DNA from: Mycobacterium sp. 236(2023)
GTDB lineage: Bacteria; Actinomycetota; Actinomycetes; Mycobacteriales; Mycobacteriaceae
Direction of reading: 5' to 3'
Assembly: GCF_029623955.1 (NCBI RefSeq)
Contig: NZ_JARSBP010000001.1
Span: 62,001 to 126,000, forward strand
Length of the DNA stretch: 64,000 bases
The translations under genes were made by a program, and so were the position numbers. The notes under the pieces are model-generated. The model had not been told where the DNA came from and did no database searches. It saw nothing but the letters and a program-made list of their open reading frames with translations. Below, one piece after another: positions 43,035 to 52,300 of the stretch. Position 1 is the first letter of the stretch; the number at the start of each line of letters is the position of its first letter.

Positions 43035-44511
43035 CCCCCCGCGCGATGACCTCGTCGCGGACCGCCGACCGTCGTGCCTTGCCCGCATCGTCACGCAGCG
43101 GGCGGTCGGCGAACTCGACTGACCTGGGCAGCTTGTAGCCCGCGATCCGCTCGGCCAGGAACGCGACCACCCCCGCCTCGTCGAGACCGTCGGCCTGCAC
43201 GATCGCGTGCGGCACCTGGCCCAGATCGTCGTCGGGCAGTCCCACCACCAGGCTCGACAACACCGCCGGGTGCTCCGCGAGCGCCGACTCGATCTCCGCC
43301 GGATAGACGTTGCGCCCGCCGACGGTGAACATGTCGACTCGGCGGTCGTTGAGGTAGAGGAACCCGTCCGCATCGAAGTAACCCAAGTCGCCCAACGAAT
43401 CCCAGCCGTCCCGGGACTTGGCGGTGCTGCCGATGTAGCGGTAGGTGGGCCGCGACCCCGGGCCTGGCCGCATGTAGATCTCACCGGCCACGCCGGGCGG
43501 GCACTCGTTGCCGTCGTCGTCGAGCACCTTCATCTCACCGGCGACCACCGTGCCGACGGAGCCGGGGTGTGTCAACCACTGGTGCCCAGAAATGAACGTC
43601 AGGGCCTGTAACTCGGTGCCGCCGTACAGTTCCCACACCGCCTCGGGGCCGACGATCTCGATCCACGCCCGCTTGACGGCGGGCGGGCAGGGTGCGGCCA
43701 GGTGCCAGAACCGGCGAATCGAGGACAGGTCGTAGGCGTCCGGGTTCGCGCGAAAGACCGGCAGCAGACGTTGCATGATCGTCGGCACCGTGGCCAGGAA
43801 CGTCACCCGGTGTTCGGTGATGAGACTGAGGAATTCGTGCGGTTCGAACCGCGGCATCACGACGAGGTGGTGACCCTGCAGCAGGCCGATGGCAAATGTC
43901 GTGAAGCCGGTGTTGTGGCTCAGCGGCACCGAGATCAGGTTGACGTCGCCCTCCTGCGCGCCCAGCGGATAACCGATGGCCGCGGGCACCCGGCTGTCGT
44001 TGCCCGCCTCGATCAGCTTGGGCCGCCCGGTGCTTCCGCCCGATGCCATCGACTTCCACACCGGCGACACCGCCTCCGGCAGGGGCTCGGCCGGGAATTC
44101 CGCGAACTCGGCGGCCAGATCCGTTGCCGTACTTGGTGTCATACCGGTCGGGTCGGTCCTGCCCACCAGCAGCGCCGGCCTGCGCAACTCGAGCAGTGCG
44201 GCGAGCTCGGCGTCGGGCAGCCGCGCCGACAGCGGCTGCGGCACCGCCCCGAGCTTCCAGCACGCGACGACCGTGAACACCCAGTCCAGCGAATTGGGCA
44301 GCACGATCGTCACATAGTCGCCGACGCCGACTCCAAGGGAGGCGAACCCGCGGGCGACCCGATTGGTGATGGCATCGAGCTCGGCGCGGGTCACCGTGAC
44401 ACCGGAGCAGGTCACCGCCGATGCACCGGGCGCCTGCTCGGCAAGGGTCGACACGTGCGTGCCGATCGGAGCGACGGGCGAGGCGGCGAGCGCGTCTGTC
44501 ATGTCAGCCAT
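43000..44511 (-). CDS. AMP-dependent acyl-CoA ligase (bile-acid-CoA-ligase-like subgroup)
   Basis: 503-residue ANL ligase. The P-loop is variant, MASGGSTGRPKLIEAG, with GGSTGRPK instead of SGTTGxPKG, as in a BaiB-like subgroup. LYGGTELQALTFISG is the adenine region, SLGDLGYFDADGFLYLNDRRVDMFTVGGRNVYP the hinge, and DDAGKARRSA carries the catalytic lysine. The start overlaps the aftD stop by 8 bp; ATG 44502 is an alternative. The C-terminal tail (TESTQRKAE) is encoded by the dispersed element. It has no counterpart next to aftD in M. tuberculosis. Confidence 0.87.
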   Translation of the reverse strand: MADMTDALAASPVAPIGTHVSTLAEQAPGASAVTCSGVTVTRAELDAITNRVARGFASLGVGVGDYVTIVLPNSLDWVFTVVACWKLGAVPQPLSARLPDAELAALLELRRPALLVGRTDPTGMTPSTATDLAAEFAEFPAEPLPEAVSPVWKSMASGGSTGRPKLIEAGNDSRVPAAIGYPLGAQEGDVNLISVPLSHNTGFTTFAIGLLQGHHLVVMPRFEPHEFLSLITEHRVTFLATVPTIMQRLLPVFRANPDAYDLSSIRRFWHLAAPCPPAVKRAWIEIVGPEAVWELYGGTELQALTFISGHQWLTHPGSVGTVVAGEMKVLDDDGNECPPGVAGEIYMRPGPGSRPTYRYIGSTAKSRDGWDSLGDLGYFDADGFLYLNDRRVDMFTVGGRNVYPAEIESALAEHPAVLSSLVVGLPDDDLGQVPHAIVQADGLDEAGVVAFLAERIAGYKLPRSVEFADRPLRDDAGKARRSAVRDEVIARGAQTESTQRKAE

Positions 44512-47500
44512 CCTCGTCGTCGTGAGCCTGGCTGCGGCGGGAATCGGAGAACGTCACCGTCGACATCGCGACGGCGAGCACCGACAGCAGCGCGAGGAAC
44601 TGCACCCCCGCCGAGTGTCCGACGTATCCGTCGACCGAGCGCCACGGGTACTGGCTGAGCACCGCGCCGGCCAGGATCAGTCCGGACGCCGCAACCCCCA
44701 CCGTCAGTCCGTCGAGCAGCGTGTCCCGGCGGCGCAGCAGATACCTGATGCCCAGGGCCGCCGCCGCGACGACGGCCCCGGCGATACCCGAGATGACCAG
44801 TGCTGCAACCGTTGCCGCGGCGCCGGCGCCCCACGGCGGGGGCTGCCACGGTTGCGTCGGCTCGCCCGGGTCGCCGACCCGGCGGGGCGCTACGAACGCC
44901 AGCGCGAAGAGAAGCGGCAGTAGTGCAAGGCCACCGATCAGACCGGCCCGGTAGGTGGCGTTGGAGGCGAAGTCCAGCGTGACGGCGCCCTCGGTGCCCG
45001 CGGGCACCACCCAGCCCTGCTGCCAGCCGTTGACGGTGACGGGGGTCAGCGCGTTGCCTGCGGCGTCGCGTGCGACCCAGCCCGGGTTCACGCTCTCCGG
45101 CACGACCAGAACGCGGGAGGCATCCGATGGCGTGACGGTGACCTCGCGGTGATCGCCCGTCCATCGGCCGGTGTCGACGGAAGATGTTGTTGCTGAACGG
45201 ACTTCACCGAAGCGCGGGGTGTCCAGCTGGATACCGTCGACGATCAGCGCGGGGCCGGGACTGACGAGCAACTCCTGCTGGCCTTCGGGGAGCAGGATCG
45301 GTTCGTCGCGGCACGGGCGGGCCGGAACAGGTCTGTTGTCGAGCAGGTCGCCGACGGTGGTGCGTACCGACGTCTGGACGAACTCACCGGCGACGCCGAT
45401 GACGGGTCCGCGCCCGCACGGCAGGGTGATGCTGCGGTCGCGGTTGGCGGCGGCGTCGGCGGCGCCGATCGGGGCGCCGCGACCGTCGAGCGCGACGATC
45501 TCGGCGAGCCCGGGCGGCTTGAGCTGATCGAAACCCAGTGAGGTGCGGTCGATCACGTCGTCCCACTGCAGCAGCCACACCCTGATCGAGTCGGTCATCC
45601 GGGGGTGGAGCGCGAACGTTTCCGTTCCCGCCGTCATGCGGCGCACCTGCGGGCCGTCCCCGAGGTCGACCGCGATGAGCGTCGGGTGGGCGGGCAGCGC
45701 CGACGCGCTGGGCGTCACCCGGATCGCGGACACGGTCTGCGGGCTGGGCAGCGTGAGCGTCAGCGACGGCGGGGTGTGTGGCTGCACTGTGCGCTGCGGG
45801 GCGGTCCACGATGTGCCGGGATCGCCGTCGGTGGCGGCGTAGGCGGAGCCGAGCACGTCGATGGGATCGCTGTCACCGGCGGCCCGCGTCGTCCCGGGCT
45901 GCGCGATCAGGTCGGCGAGATTCGGTCCCTGCCTGGCCCGCACCCAGACCGTCGGCATCACCTCCGTCGGCTCCGCGACGGCGAGCGTCCGGCTCAGGTT
46001 CACGGGCTCCTCGGCGGCCAACGCCATCGCCGCCGCGCACCGGACCCCGGTCGGGCTCTCCGCACACCCGGCACGCCCCAACAGATCCGAACCCAGATCC
46101 CATTGCGCCACAACCGAACCCGGAGGCGGACCGGGAACGCTGACGGTGTGCCGCAGGTTGACCGGGTGGGCGAAACCGTTCGCGTCGTACTGGGTGACGC
46201 TGATGTCGGTGAGGCCGAACTGGACGCCGGGCGACCCGTCGTCGGTGCCGGTCGCGGTGATCCGCACCCACGGGGATTCCCCGTAGGGCAGCGCCACGGT
46301 CAGCGGTTTACCCGCCTCGTCGAACCGCACGGTGCTGGTGCCGTTGACCGTCGACACCTCCAAGCGCCGTACCTGTGCGCCGACCGCGGAAGCACTCGGC
46401 GTGACGGTGAGGGTCGCGTTGGTGACGGGGTGGTCGAAGTCGACTTGCAGCCACTGGCCCAGCGCGGTCTGCAGCGAGTTGGACACCCAGCTGGTCGAGG
46501 AATCCCCGTCGATCGCCGACGGCGGCCCCGACGACGGTGAAACATTGGGCAGCGCAGTGGAATCCGATGCGGCACTCGATACGGAGATCCGGCCGCCACC
46601 CCACTGGCCGTACACGAGATCGGCATCGGCGGACGGATAGTCGGGCACCCGGTTGTAGGTGTTGCGCGCGTCGTCCGGCCCGCGGATCGCCGACGAATGG
46701 TCGTCGACGCGGCCGTAGTCGGTTTCGCGGGCCGTCGGGGTGTCGGTGATGGTCACCAGCGGTGCGGGCAGGCCGGCACGTAATGCGTCCTGCGTCAACA
46801 ACATCGGTCCGAGCGGCGGCCGGCCCGACAACCGGCGGCGCTCATCGATGCGCAACAGCGACTCGGGCCCGCCGTCGACCCGCGCCATCGTGTCCGTCTC
46901 CGCCACATAGGGTTCGAGCGAAGCCGCACCGTCGACGTGATAGATCTCGACCGCCGGATAGCTGGGTCGCAGCCCGCTGTCGGTGACGAATCCCTCCAGC
47001 GCACCCGGCCCGACCACGTCGCCGAACTCCGCGACCTTCGTCAGGCCCGGTGACCCGTCGACAGCGCGGTGCACGAGGATGGGCCGCGCCGACCTCGACG
47101 AGTCAGGGTCGAGGTCGTTGCGCACCACCACATACGAGATGCCCTGTCGGGCAAGGGTGTCGGCAAGGCCGTCAGAGGCTCGGCCGGCGGCGAACAACCG
47201 CTGGACGGAGTCGAGTGCGCGGATCGTCTCCGGCGGGTTCAGGGGGATCGAGTCGCGCACCCCCCACGCACTGTCCCCCAGGACCTGGAGTGGCTCGTCG
47301 TGGCTGTTGCCCCACACCTGGGTCGCGAACGGAGATCCCGGCGCAACGAGGACACGACCTCCGGAGTTGTTGTCGTCCAGCCACTGCGCGGTGTCGTGCC
47401 AGTACTGCGGGATGGCGTCGAACGCGCCCGGAGGCGTCAGCCGACCGGTCCAGGCCAGTGCCGTCGCCGCCGTCAACGCCGACAACAACACGATGCCCAC

Positions 47501-48688
47501 CGCGACCCGCTTGTCCTTTTCGGGATGGGCGAAAGAGTCGCGCCACACCCGCTGCGGGGCGCTGCCCGGCAACGGGATACGGCCGAGTACATGAACCAGA
47601 CCCAGCGCCAGGGGCAGCCGCAGCAGCGGTTCGAGCTTGTGCAGGTTGCGCAAAGGTGTGCCGTCGGCATCCAGAAACGCCTGCACCGCATGGGCGATCG
47701 GAGAGCCGAGACCGCCGGAGTAGGTGGCCGCCAGCAGCACGACGCCGACCATCAGCATGGTGATCAGCCGGCCCCGGGCGGGCATGCGTGCCGACGCCAG
47801 ACCGGCCAGCCCGCCGGCCGCCACGAGCGTGGTCGCCAGCACCGCCACCGACCCGGTCACCAGCTGCGCACCGGCCGTCGCTGTCGGCGCCACATACGGT
47901 GTCCACGCACCGGTGCCGCGCAGCATCTCGGTCAGCGACATCCACTGCGTCGTCACGCCGGAGGATTCGATGAAGTCCAGGAACGGCGGGCTGATCCTGC
48001 CGAGGTGCAGCAGCGCGACCACCCACCACGCCACCGCGAGAGCCGCACACGGCAACCACCACGCCACGAAGCGCCACCACGTCCGGTCGGGCCGGTGGCA
48101 CAGCAGCCACACCACGGCGCACAGGCATGCGGTGAGAGTCGCGACCGCGTTGACCGCCCCCATCAACGCGATCGCCACCGCCGACCGTGCCGCCAGCACT
48201 CGCACCCGGGGATCGCTGTGCCCTTCGCCCACCCCTTTCTTCCCCCCGCGTAAGGCAAGGATGACCGGCAGCAGCACCCACGGCGACAGCATCATCGGCA
48301 GCGTCTCCGACGAGATCGCGCCGAGCGTCGTCAGCACCCGCGGTGACAGCGCGAACGCGACCGCACCGATCACCCGCGATGTCGAGCTGCCGATGCCGAG
48401 CGCTTCGGCGACCCGCAGCACACCCCAGAAACCGACGACGAGGATCAGCGCCCACCACAGGCGCTGCGTCACCCACCCGGGGACACCGAGGAGGTCACCG
48501 GCGAGGAAGAACGTGCCGTGCGGGAAGAGGTAGCCGTAGGCCTGGTTCTGGGCCTGACCGAACGGGAGCTCGCTGTTCCACAGGTTGAACGCGCGCGCGA
48601 GGAACCGCAGCGGATTGGCGGTGAGATCAAGCTTGGTGTCAGGGGAGATCTGGCCGGGTGACTGGCCAAAACTCAGAAGCAGAGCCAC
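44504..48688 (-). CDS. aftD: AftD alpha-(1->3)-arabinofuranosyltransferase
   Basis: About 1394 residues. AftD is the very large GT-C membrane arabinosyltransferase that uses decaprenyl-phosphoryl-arabinose to build arabinogalactan and lipoarabinomannan. The N-terminal SPGQISPDTKLDLTANPLRFL, NLWNSELPFGQAQNQAYGY and LFPHGTFF lie in the first periplasmic loop with the acidic residues of the GT-C core. About eleven helices are followed by a long periplasmic region with carbohydrate-binding-like modules, then C-terminal helices. No ATG/GTG/TTG precedes the GTG at 48688 in frame near the expected family start (PLSRRW), so the N-terminus is uncertain. Confidence 0.93.
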   Translation of the reverse strand: MALLLSFGQSPGQISPDTKLDLTANPLRFLARAFNLWNSELPFGQAQNQAYGYLFPHGTFFLAGDLLGVPGWVTQRLWWALILVVGFWGVLRVAEALGIGSSTSRVIGAVAFALSPRVLTTLGAISSETLPMMLSPWVLLPVILALRGGKKGVGEGHSDPRVRVLAARSAVAIALMGAVNAVATLTACLCAVVWLLCHRPDRTWWRFVAWWLPCAALAVAWWVVALLHLGRISPPFLDFIESSGVTTQWMSLTEMLRGTGAWTPYVAPTATAGAQLVTGSVAVLATTLVAAGGLAGLASARMPARGRLITMLMVGVVLLAATYSGGLGSPIAHAVQAFLDADGTPLRNLHKLEPLLRLPLALGLVHVLGRIPLPGSAPQRVWRDSFAHPEKDKRVAVGIVLLSALTAATALAWTGRLTPPGAFDAIPQYWHDTAQWLDDNNSGGRVLVAPGSPFATQVWGNSHDEPLQVLGDSAWGVRDSIPLNPPETIRALDSVQRLFAAGRASDGLADTLARQGISYVVVRNDLDPDSSRSARPILVHRAVDGSPGLTKVAEFGDVVGPGALEGFVTDSGLRPSYPAVEIYHVDGAASLEPYVAETDTMARVDGGPESLLRIDERRRLSGRPPLGPMLLTQDALRAGLPAPLVTITDTPTARETDYGRVDDHSSAIRGPDDARNTYNRVPDYPSADADLVYGQWGGGRISVSSAASDSTALPNVSPSSGPPSAIDGDSSTSWVSNSLQTALGQWLQVDFDHPVTNATLTVTPSASAVGAQVRRLEVSTVNGTSTVRFDEAGKPLTVALPYGESPWVRITATGTDDGSPGVQFGLTDISVTQYDANGFAHPVNLRHTVSVPGPPPGSVVAQWDLGSDLLGRAGCAESPTGVRCAAAMALAAEEPVNLSRTLAVAEPTEVMPTVWVRARQGPNLADLIAQPGTTRAAGDSDPIDVLGSAYAATDGDPGTSWTAPQRTVQPHTPPSLTLTLPSPQTVSAIRVTPSASALPAHPTLIAVDLGDGPQVRRMTAGTETFALHPRMTDSIRVWLLQWDDVIDRTSLGFDQLKPPGLAEIVALDGRGAPIGAADAAANRDRSITLPCGRGPVIGVAGEFVQTSVRTTVGDLLDNRPVPARPCRDEPILLPEGQQELLVSPGPALIVDGIQLDTPRFGEVRSATTSSVDTGRWTGDHREVTVTPSDASRVLVVPESVNPGWVARDAAGNALTPVTVNGWQQGWVVPAGTEGAVTLDFASNATYRAGLIGGLALLPLLFALAFVAPRRVGDPGEPTQPWQPPPWGAGAAATVAALVISGIAGAVVAAAALGIRYLLRRRDTLLDGLTVGVAASGLILAGAVLSQYPWRSVDGYVGHSAGVQFLALLSVLAVAMSTVTFSDSRRSQAHDDEDG

Positions 48689-48755
48689 CGCGGCGGCGGC
48701 CCACAGCCAGCGCCGCGACAGCGGCTGGACGCTCAGTTCAGGATGGGAACGCAGT

Positions 48756-48929
48756 TTAGGTGCGGTCGCCGTACTCGACCCGGTTGAGAACCGAGGACGC
48801 CGGATCGCCCGCCTGCAGAGGCGGCTTGGTGTCCTGTTGCACCATGAGCGTCACCCCGAACACGGCCGCCGCGCCTAGCAGCAGGCCCACGACAATGCTG
48901 GCGGCTGCGGGCACGAGGAACCGATCCAT
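48756..48929 (-). CDS. DUF2613 small membrane protein (Rv0236A-like)
   Basis: 57 residues (MDRFLVPAAASIVVGL..., ending RVEYGDRT). One membrane helix (about residues 6-28) is followed by a polar tail. It matches the position and type of Rv0236A, the small conserved protein just upstream of aftD in mycobacteria. The role is unknown; constant linkage to aftD suggests an accessory or assembly factor (inference). The stop lies 67 bp before the aftD GTG but only 19 bp before the CTG at 48736. Confidence 0.82.
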   Translation of the reverse strand: MDRFLVPAAASIVVGLLLGAAAVFGVTLMVQQDTKPPLQAGDPASSVLNRVEYGDRT

Positions 48930-48953
48930 GCGGCCAACCTAGCACGGTGGCCG

Positions 48954-49442
48954 TCACGGTCCGGGCGGCACGATCAGCACCGGACGGTGCCCACGGCGCA
49001 GCACATGGTCGGCGACGCTGGACTGCAACAGCGACCGGAAACCCGTGGTCGCCCTCGTTCCGGTGACGATCAGGTCGGCGTCGAGGTCGTCGGCCGCCTC
49101 GATGATCGTCTGCCACACCGTGAAGGTCACCGGGCGGCGCAAGGCTTCGGCGGGCAGCCCGGCCGCCACGGCCAATTCCAGGCCCTCGTCGTTGATGCGC
49201 TGCGCCTCGGTCAACGCGATGTCGTCCTCGTCGTCCTGGCGGGGGTCCGGCGGCCCGTCGAGGTCGTAGTCATAGGCGCTCTCGTCGGCGCCGCGGTCCA
49301 TCGGCGACCACACCGTGAGCACCACGGCCCTGTCTGCGGTCAGGAACCGGCCCGCGTACTGCACGGCACGCCGGGCCGTCGGCGACCCGTCGAAGGCGAT
49401 GAGGAGCACGGTCTTCTTGTCCCGGGGTACGGGGCTCGTCAT
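48954..49442 (-). CDS. Universal stress protein family
   Basis: 162-residue UspA-fold protein: LIAFDGSPTARRAVQYAG at the N-terminus, DADLIVTGTRATTGFRSLLQSSVADHVLRRGHRPVLIVP at the C-terminus with the ATP-binding G-x2-G-x9-G pattern approximated (GTRATTGFRSLLQSSVAD). Members bind ATP and respond to starvation, oxygen limitation or stress. An insertion of acidic residues (DLDGPPDPRQDDEDD) is a variable loop. ATG 49442 has AAGGAG 5 nt upstream. Confidence 0.88.
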   Translation of the reverse strand: MTSPVPRDKKTVLLIAFDGSPTARRAVQYAGRFLTADRAVVLTVWSPMDRGADESAYDYDLDGPPDPRQDDEDDIALTEAQRINDEGLELAVAAGLPAEALRRPVTFTVWQTIIEAADDLDADLIVTGTRATTGFRSLLQSSVADHVLRRGHRPVLIVPPGP

Positions 49443-49544
49443 CGTCACTCCTTGTTCGCGGCGGGCATCCAGAATATTGGGTCGTTGACCTGGTGTGCTG
49501 ACGAACTGGACGACCACGGCATGGATCGCGGCGGGCCCTGCCAT

Positions 49545-49550
49545 TAGTGT
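49545..49550 (+). promoter_or_regulatory. -10 box of lpqI
   Basis: TAGTGT (TANNNT), 8 nt before ATG 49559, supporting that start over GTG 49547, which lies inside the box. Confidence 0.45.
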
Positions 49551-49558
49551 CGGGACGT

Positions 49559-50767
49559 ATGCCAGCCCCAAGGACCTTCCCGAACGCGCTGATCGGCGTG
49601 CTGGCGGCGTCGGCGCTGCTGGCCGGATGCACATCAGCTGATTCCGAGCCGTCCGCGCCGCCGGCCGCCCCAGCCGGCCCGTCGCAGCTTTCGCTGGCTG
49701 CCGGGAACCTCCCCGCCGCTCCCGCCCTTGCACCGCCCGCAGCCCCCGTATGTGGCGATCCCGCGGCCGTCGTCGCGGCGATGCCGACGCGCGACAAGCT
49801 GGCGCAGCTGCTGATGGTCGGGGTGGCCGGCGCGGCCGACGCACGCACGGCCGCCGCGGACTACCACGTCGGCGGCATCATGATCGGCAGCTGGACCGAC
49901 ATGTCGATGCTGACCGACGGGTCCCTGCCCGACATCGCAAACGCCGGCCCGCTGCCGCTCGCCGTGAGCGTCGACGAGGAGGGCGGCCGCGTGTCGCGGC
50001 TGTCCGGGCTCATCGGAGGCCAGCCGCCGGCCCGCGTGCTCGCGGAGACCAACACCCCGGAGCAGGTCTACGGGATCGCGCTCGAGCGCGGCAGAAAAAT
50101 GCGCAACCTCGGTATCACCGTCGACTTCGCACCGGTCGCCGATGTCACCGACGCTCCCGCCGACAGCGTCATCGGGGACCGTTCGTTCGGAGCCGACCCC
50201 ACCACCGTCACCGACTACGCCGGCGCCTACGCCCGCGGCCTGCGCGACGCCGGCGTGCTGCCCGTCCTCAAACACTTCCCGGGGCACGGCTCGGCGTCCG
50301 GCGACTCGCACACCGGCGCCGTCGTCACCCCGCCGATCGAGCAACTGCAGGCCAACGACCTGGTTCCGTACCGGACGCTGACCGCCCAAGCTCCGGTCGG
50401 AGTCATGGTGGGCCACATGGAGGTGCCCGGCCTCACCGGCAGCGAACCCGCCAGCCTGAGTCCGGCCGCGTATGCGCTGCTGCGGTCCGGCGACTACGGC
50501 GGCCCGCCGTTCGGCGGACCGGTGTACACCGATGACCTGTCGGGCATGCAGGCCATCACGGACAGGTTCGGAATCGCCGATGCCGTGCTGCGCGCGCTGC
50601 AGGCCGGAGCCGACGTGGCGCTGTGGCTGTCCACCGACGACGTGCCCGCCGTGCTCGACAGGCTTGAGGCAGCCGTCGGGGCCGGTGAGTTGACGATGTC
50701 GGGCGTGGATGCGGCCGTGAGCCGGATCGTCGCGACCAAGGGCCCGTCGACGCGGTGTGGCGGCTGA
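49559..50767 (+). CDS. lpqI: LpqI lipoprotein, beta-N-acetylglucosaminidase (GH3, NagZ-like)
   Basis: 402 residues. A lipoprotein signal peptide (hydrophobic ALIGVLAASALLAGC, lipobox LAGC) anchors it to the outer face of the membrane. The GH3 domain shows VSVDEEGGRVSRL, KHFPGHGSASGDSHTG (catalytic histidine region, about residue 237) and YTDDLSGMQA with the nucleophilic aspartate near residue 324. It removes GlcNAc from muropeptides in peptidoglycan recycling, as described for mycobacterial LpqI. Position between the Usp gene and TetR matches Rv0237. Confidence 0.92.
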   Translation: MPAPRTFPNALIGVLAASALLAGCTSADSEPSAPPAAPAGPSQLSLAAGNLPAAPALAPPAAPVCGDPAAVVAAMPTRDKLAQLLMVGVAGAADARTAAADYHVGGIMIGSWTDMSMLTDGSLPDIANAGPLPLAVSVDEEGGRVSRLSGLIGGQPPARVLAETNTPEQVYGIALERGRKMRNLGITVDFAPVADVTDAPADSVIGDRSFGADPTTVTDYAGAYARGLRDAGVLPVLKHFPGHGSASGDSHTGAVVTPPIEQLQANDLVPYRTLTAQAPVGVMVGHMEVPGLTGSEPASLSPAAYALLRSGDYGGPPFGGPVYTDDLSGMQAITDRFGIADAVLRALQAGADVALWLSTDDVPAVLDRLEAAVGAGELTMSGVDAAVSRIVATKGPSTRCGG

Positions 50768-50781
50768 TCGGTCAGCAATTG

Positions 50782-50797
50782 CTTACCCTGTCGTAGG
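50782..50797. promoter_or_regulatory. Weak TTAC/GTA site before tetR
   Basis: CTTACCCTGTCGTAGG keeps the left half of the 16-bp palindrome seen at 53765 and 59689, with a degraded right half. Possible autoregulatory site for the TetR gene; low certainty. TACCCT inside it also resembles a -10 box. Confidence 0.3.
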
Positions 50798-50832
50798 GAA
50801 GGTGTTGCTCATCGGTCACGAAAGGCGCGCGC

Positions 50833-51462
50833 ATGGCAGGTGGAACCAAGCGGTTGCCGCGCGCCGTCCGCGAGCAACAGATGTTGGACGCGGCCGTGGA
50901 GATCTTCTCGGTCAACGGTTACCACGAGACCTCGATGGATGCGATCGCCGCCGAGGCGCAGATCAGCAAGCCGATGCTCTACCTCTACTACGGATCCAAG
51001 GAAGACCTGTTCGGTGCGTGCCTGAATCGTGAGCTGAGCCGGTTCGTCGACGAAGTGAACAGCCACATCGACTTCAGCGCCCCGCCCAAGGAGTTGCTGC
51101 GCACCGCGGTGCTGTCGTTCCTGAAGTACATCGATGCCAACCGGGCATCGTGGATGGTGCTCTACACGCAGGCCACCAGTTCGCAGGCCTTCGCCCACAC
51201 CGTGCGCGAAGGTCGCGAGCGCATCATCGAGCTCGTCGGCCGACTGTTGCGGTCGGGCACGCGGTTTCCCGAGCCCGACACCGATTTCGACATGATGGCC
51301 GTCGCGCTCGTGGGCGCCGGGGAGGCGATCGCGTCGCGGGTCAGCACGGGCGACGCCGACGTCGACGAGGCGTCCGAGCTGATGATCAACCTGTTCTGGC
51401 GGGGCCTCAAAGGTGCGCCGTCGACCCACGACGTCGACGCCACCGCCGTCATCTCAAGCTAG
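50833..51462 (+). CDS. TetR-family transcriptional regulator (Rv0238-like)
   Basis: 209 residues. The N-terminal HTH is AVREQQMLDAAVEIFSVNGYHETSMDAIAAEAQISKPMLYLYYGSKEDLF, followed by a helical ligand-binding domain. It lies next to htdX-fabG4 and near fadA2 and fadE5, whose promoters share a TTAC/GTAA palindrome, making it the prime candidate for their repressor (inference). The 3' end overlaps htdX by 14 bp. Confidence 0.9.
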   Translation: MAGGTKRLPRAVREQQMLDAAVEIFSVNGYHETSMDAIAAEAQISKPMLYLYYGSKEDLFGACLNRELSRFVDEVNSHIDFSAPPKELLRTAVLSFLKYIDANRASWMVLYTQATSSQAFAHTVREGRERIIELVGRLLRSGTRFPEPDTDFDMMAVALVGAGEAIASRVSTGDADVDEASELMINLFWRGLKGAPSTHDVDATAVISS

Positions 51463-52300
51463 ACACGGTTCCCGTCAGGTGCGGGTAGCCCTTGCTCAGA
51501 TGACGCAGTGTCAGATCCCAACCGTCGGTGTTGCGGTCGACGTACAGACCAGCCCGTGCGGGCAGTACCACCGGCTTGGCGAACCGCACCGAATACTTGA
51601 CCGCATCCGGCAGTTGTCCCTCGATGTTCGCGAGAACTGCAGCGGCGCTGAACATTCCGTGGGCAATGACAGTCGGGAAACCGAACAGCTTGGCCGCGAT
51701 CCCGTTCGTGTGGATCGGGTTGTGGTCGCCGCCGACGGAGGCGTAGTGCTTGATCTGGCCCGGCGTGATCCGCAGTATCGCGTTGGGCGGCGGTAGCTTC
51801 GGCTGCTTCTGCGGTGGCGCCTTGGGCTCGTCGGACAGGCTGGTCCGCTGCTGATGCAGGAATGTCGTCACCTGCTGCCAGGCGAGCTCGTTGCCGACCT
51901 GGACATCGGTGAGGATGTCGACGAGCAGACCCCTGCGGTGCTCCCGCATGTTCTGCGCGCGCACCGACACCGACACGGTGTCGGTCACCGCGATCGGCCG
52001 GTACTGCGTGATGTGGTTCTCCAGATGCACGGAACCCATTGCCGCGAAGGGAAAGTCGAACCCGGTGATCAACTGCATCACCGTCGGGAACGTCAACGCG
52101 AACGGATAGGTCAACGGCACCGCATTGTCGAACCGCAGCCCGGTCACGTCGGCGTACTCGGCGACGTTCGCCGGGTCGATCGACAGATCCTCGACGGTCA
52201 GTGTGCGGGTGGGAAGCGTCTCGCTGCGCGGGATGAACGGCAGCGCACCCGCTGCGGCGAGTACGAGATTTTTGAGGCCCGAAGGCTGACCGTTGCTCAT
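51449..52300 (-). CDS. htdX: HtdX, (R)-3-hydroxyacyl-thioester dehydratase
   Basis: 283-residue MaoC-like double-hotdog protein. The C-terminal hydratase-2 motif [33 protein letters not shown] carries the Asp/His dyad (D and H in GGDHNPIH). M. tuberculosis HtdX (Rv0241c) is an active 3-hydroxyacyl dehydratase of about the same length. The ATG overlaps the fabG4 stop by 4 bp (ATGA), so reductase and dehydratase are made together and could run consecutive steps on the same acyl chain. Confidence 0.92.
   Translation of the reverse strand: MSNGQPSGLKNLVLAAAGALPFIPRSETLPTRTLTVEDLSIDPANVAEYADVTGLRFDNAVPLTYPFALTFPTVMQLITGFDFPFAAMGSVHLENHITQYRPIAVTDTVSVSVRAQNMREHRRGLLVDILTDVQVGNELAWQQVTTFLHQQRTSLSDEPKAPPQKQPKLPPPNAILRITPGQIKHYASVGGDHNPIHTNGIAAKLFGFPTVIAHGMFSAAAVLANIEGQLPDAVKYSVRFAKPVVLPARAGLYVDRNTDGWDLTLRHLSKGYPHLTGTVSSLR

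Noticed and set aside
44504..48688. Long antisense frames within aftD (for example 47069-48253 and 47172-48476 in other frames)
   Set aside because: aftD is a single continuous, recognisable protein; the other frames are low-complexity R/H/G-rich shadows.
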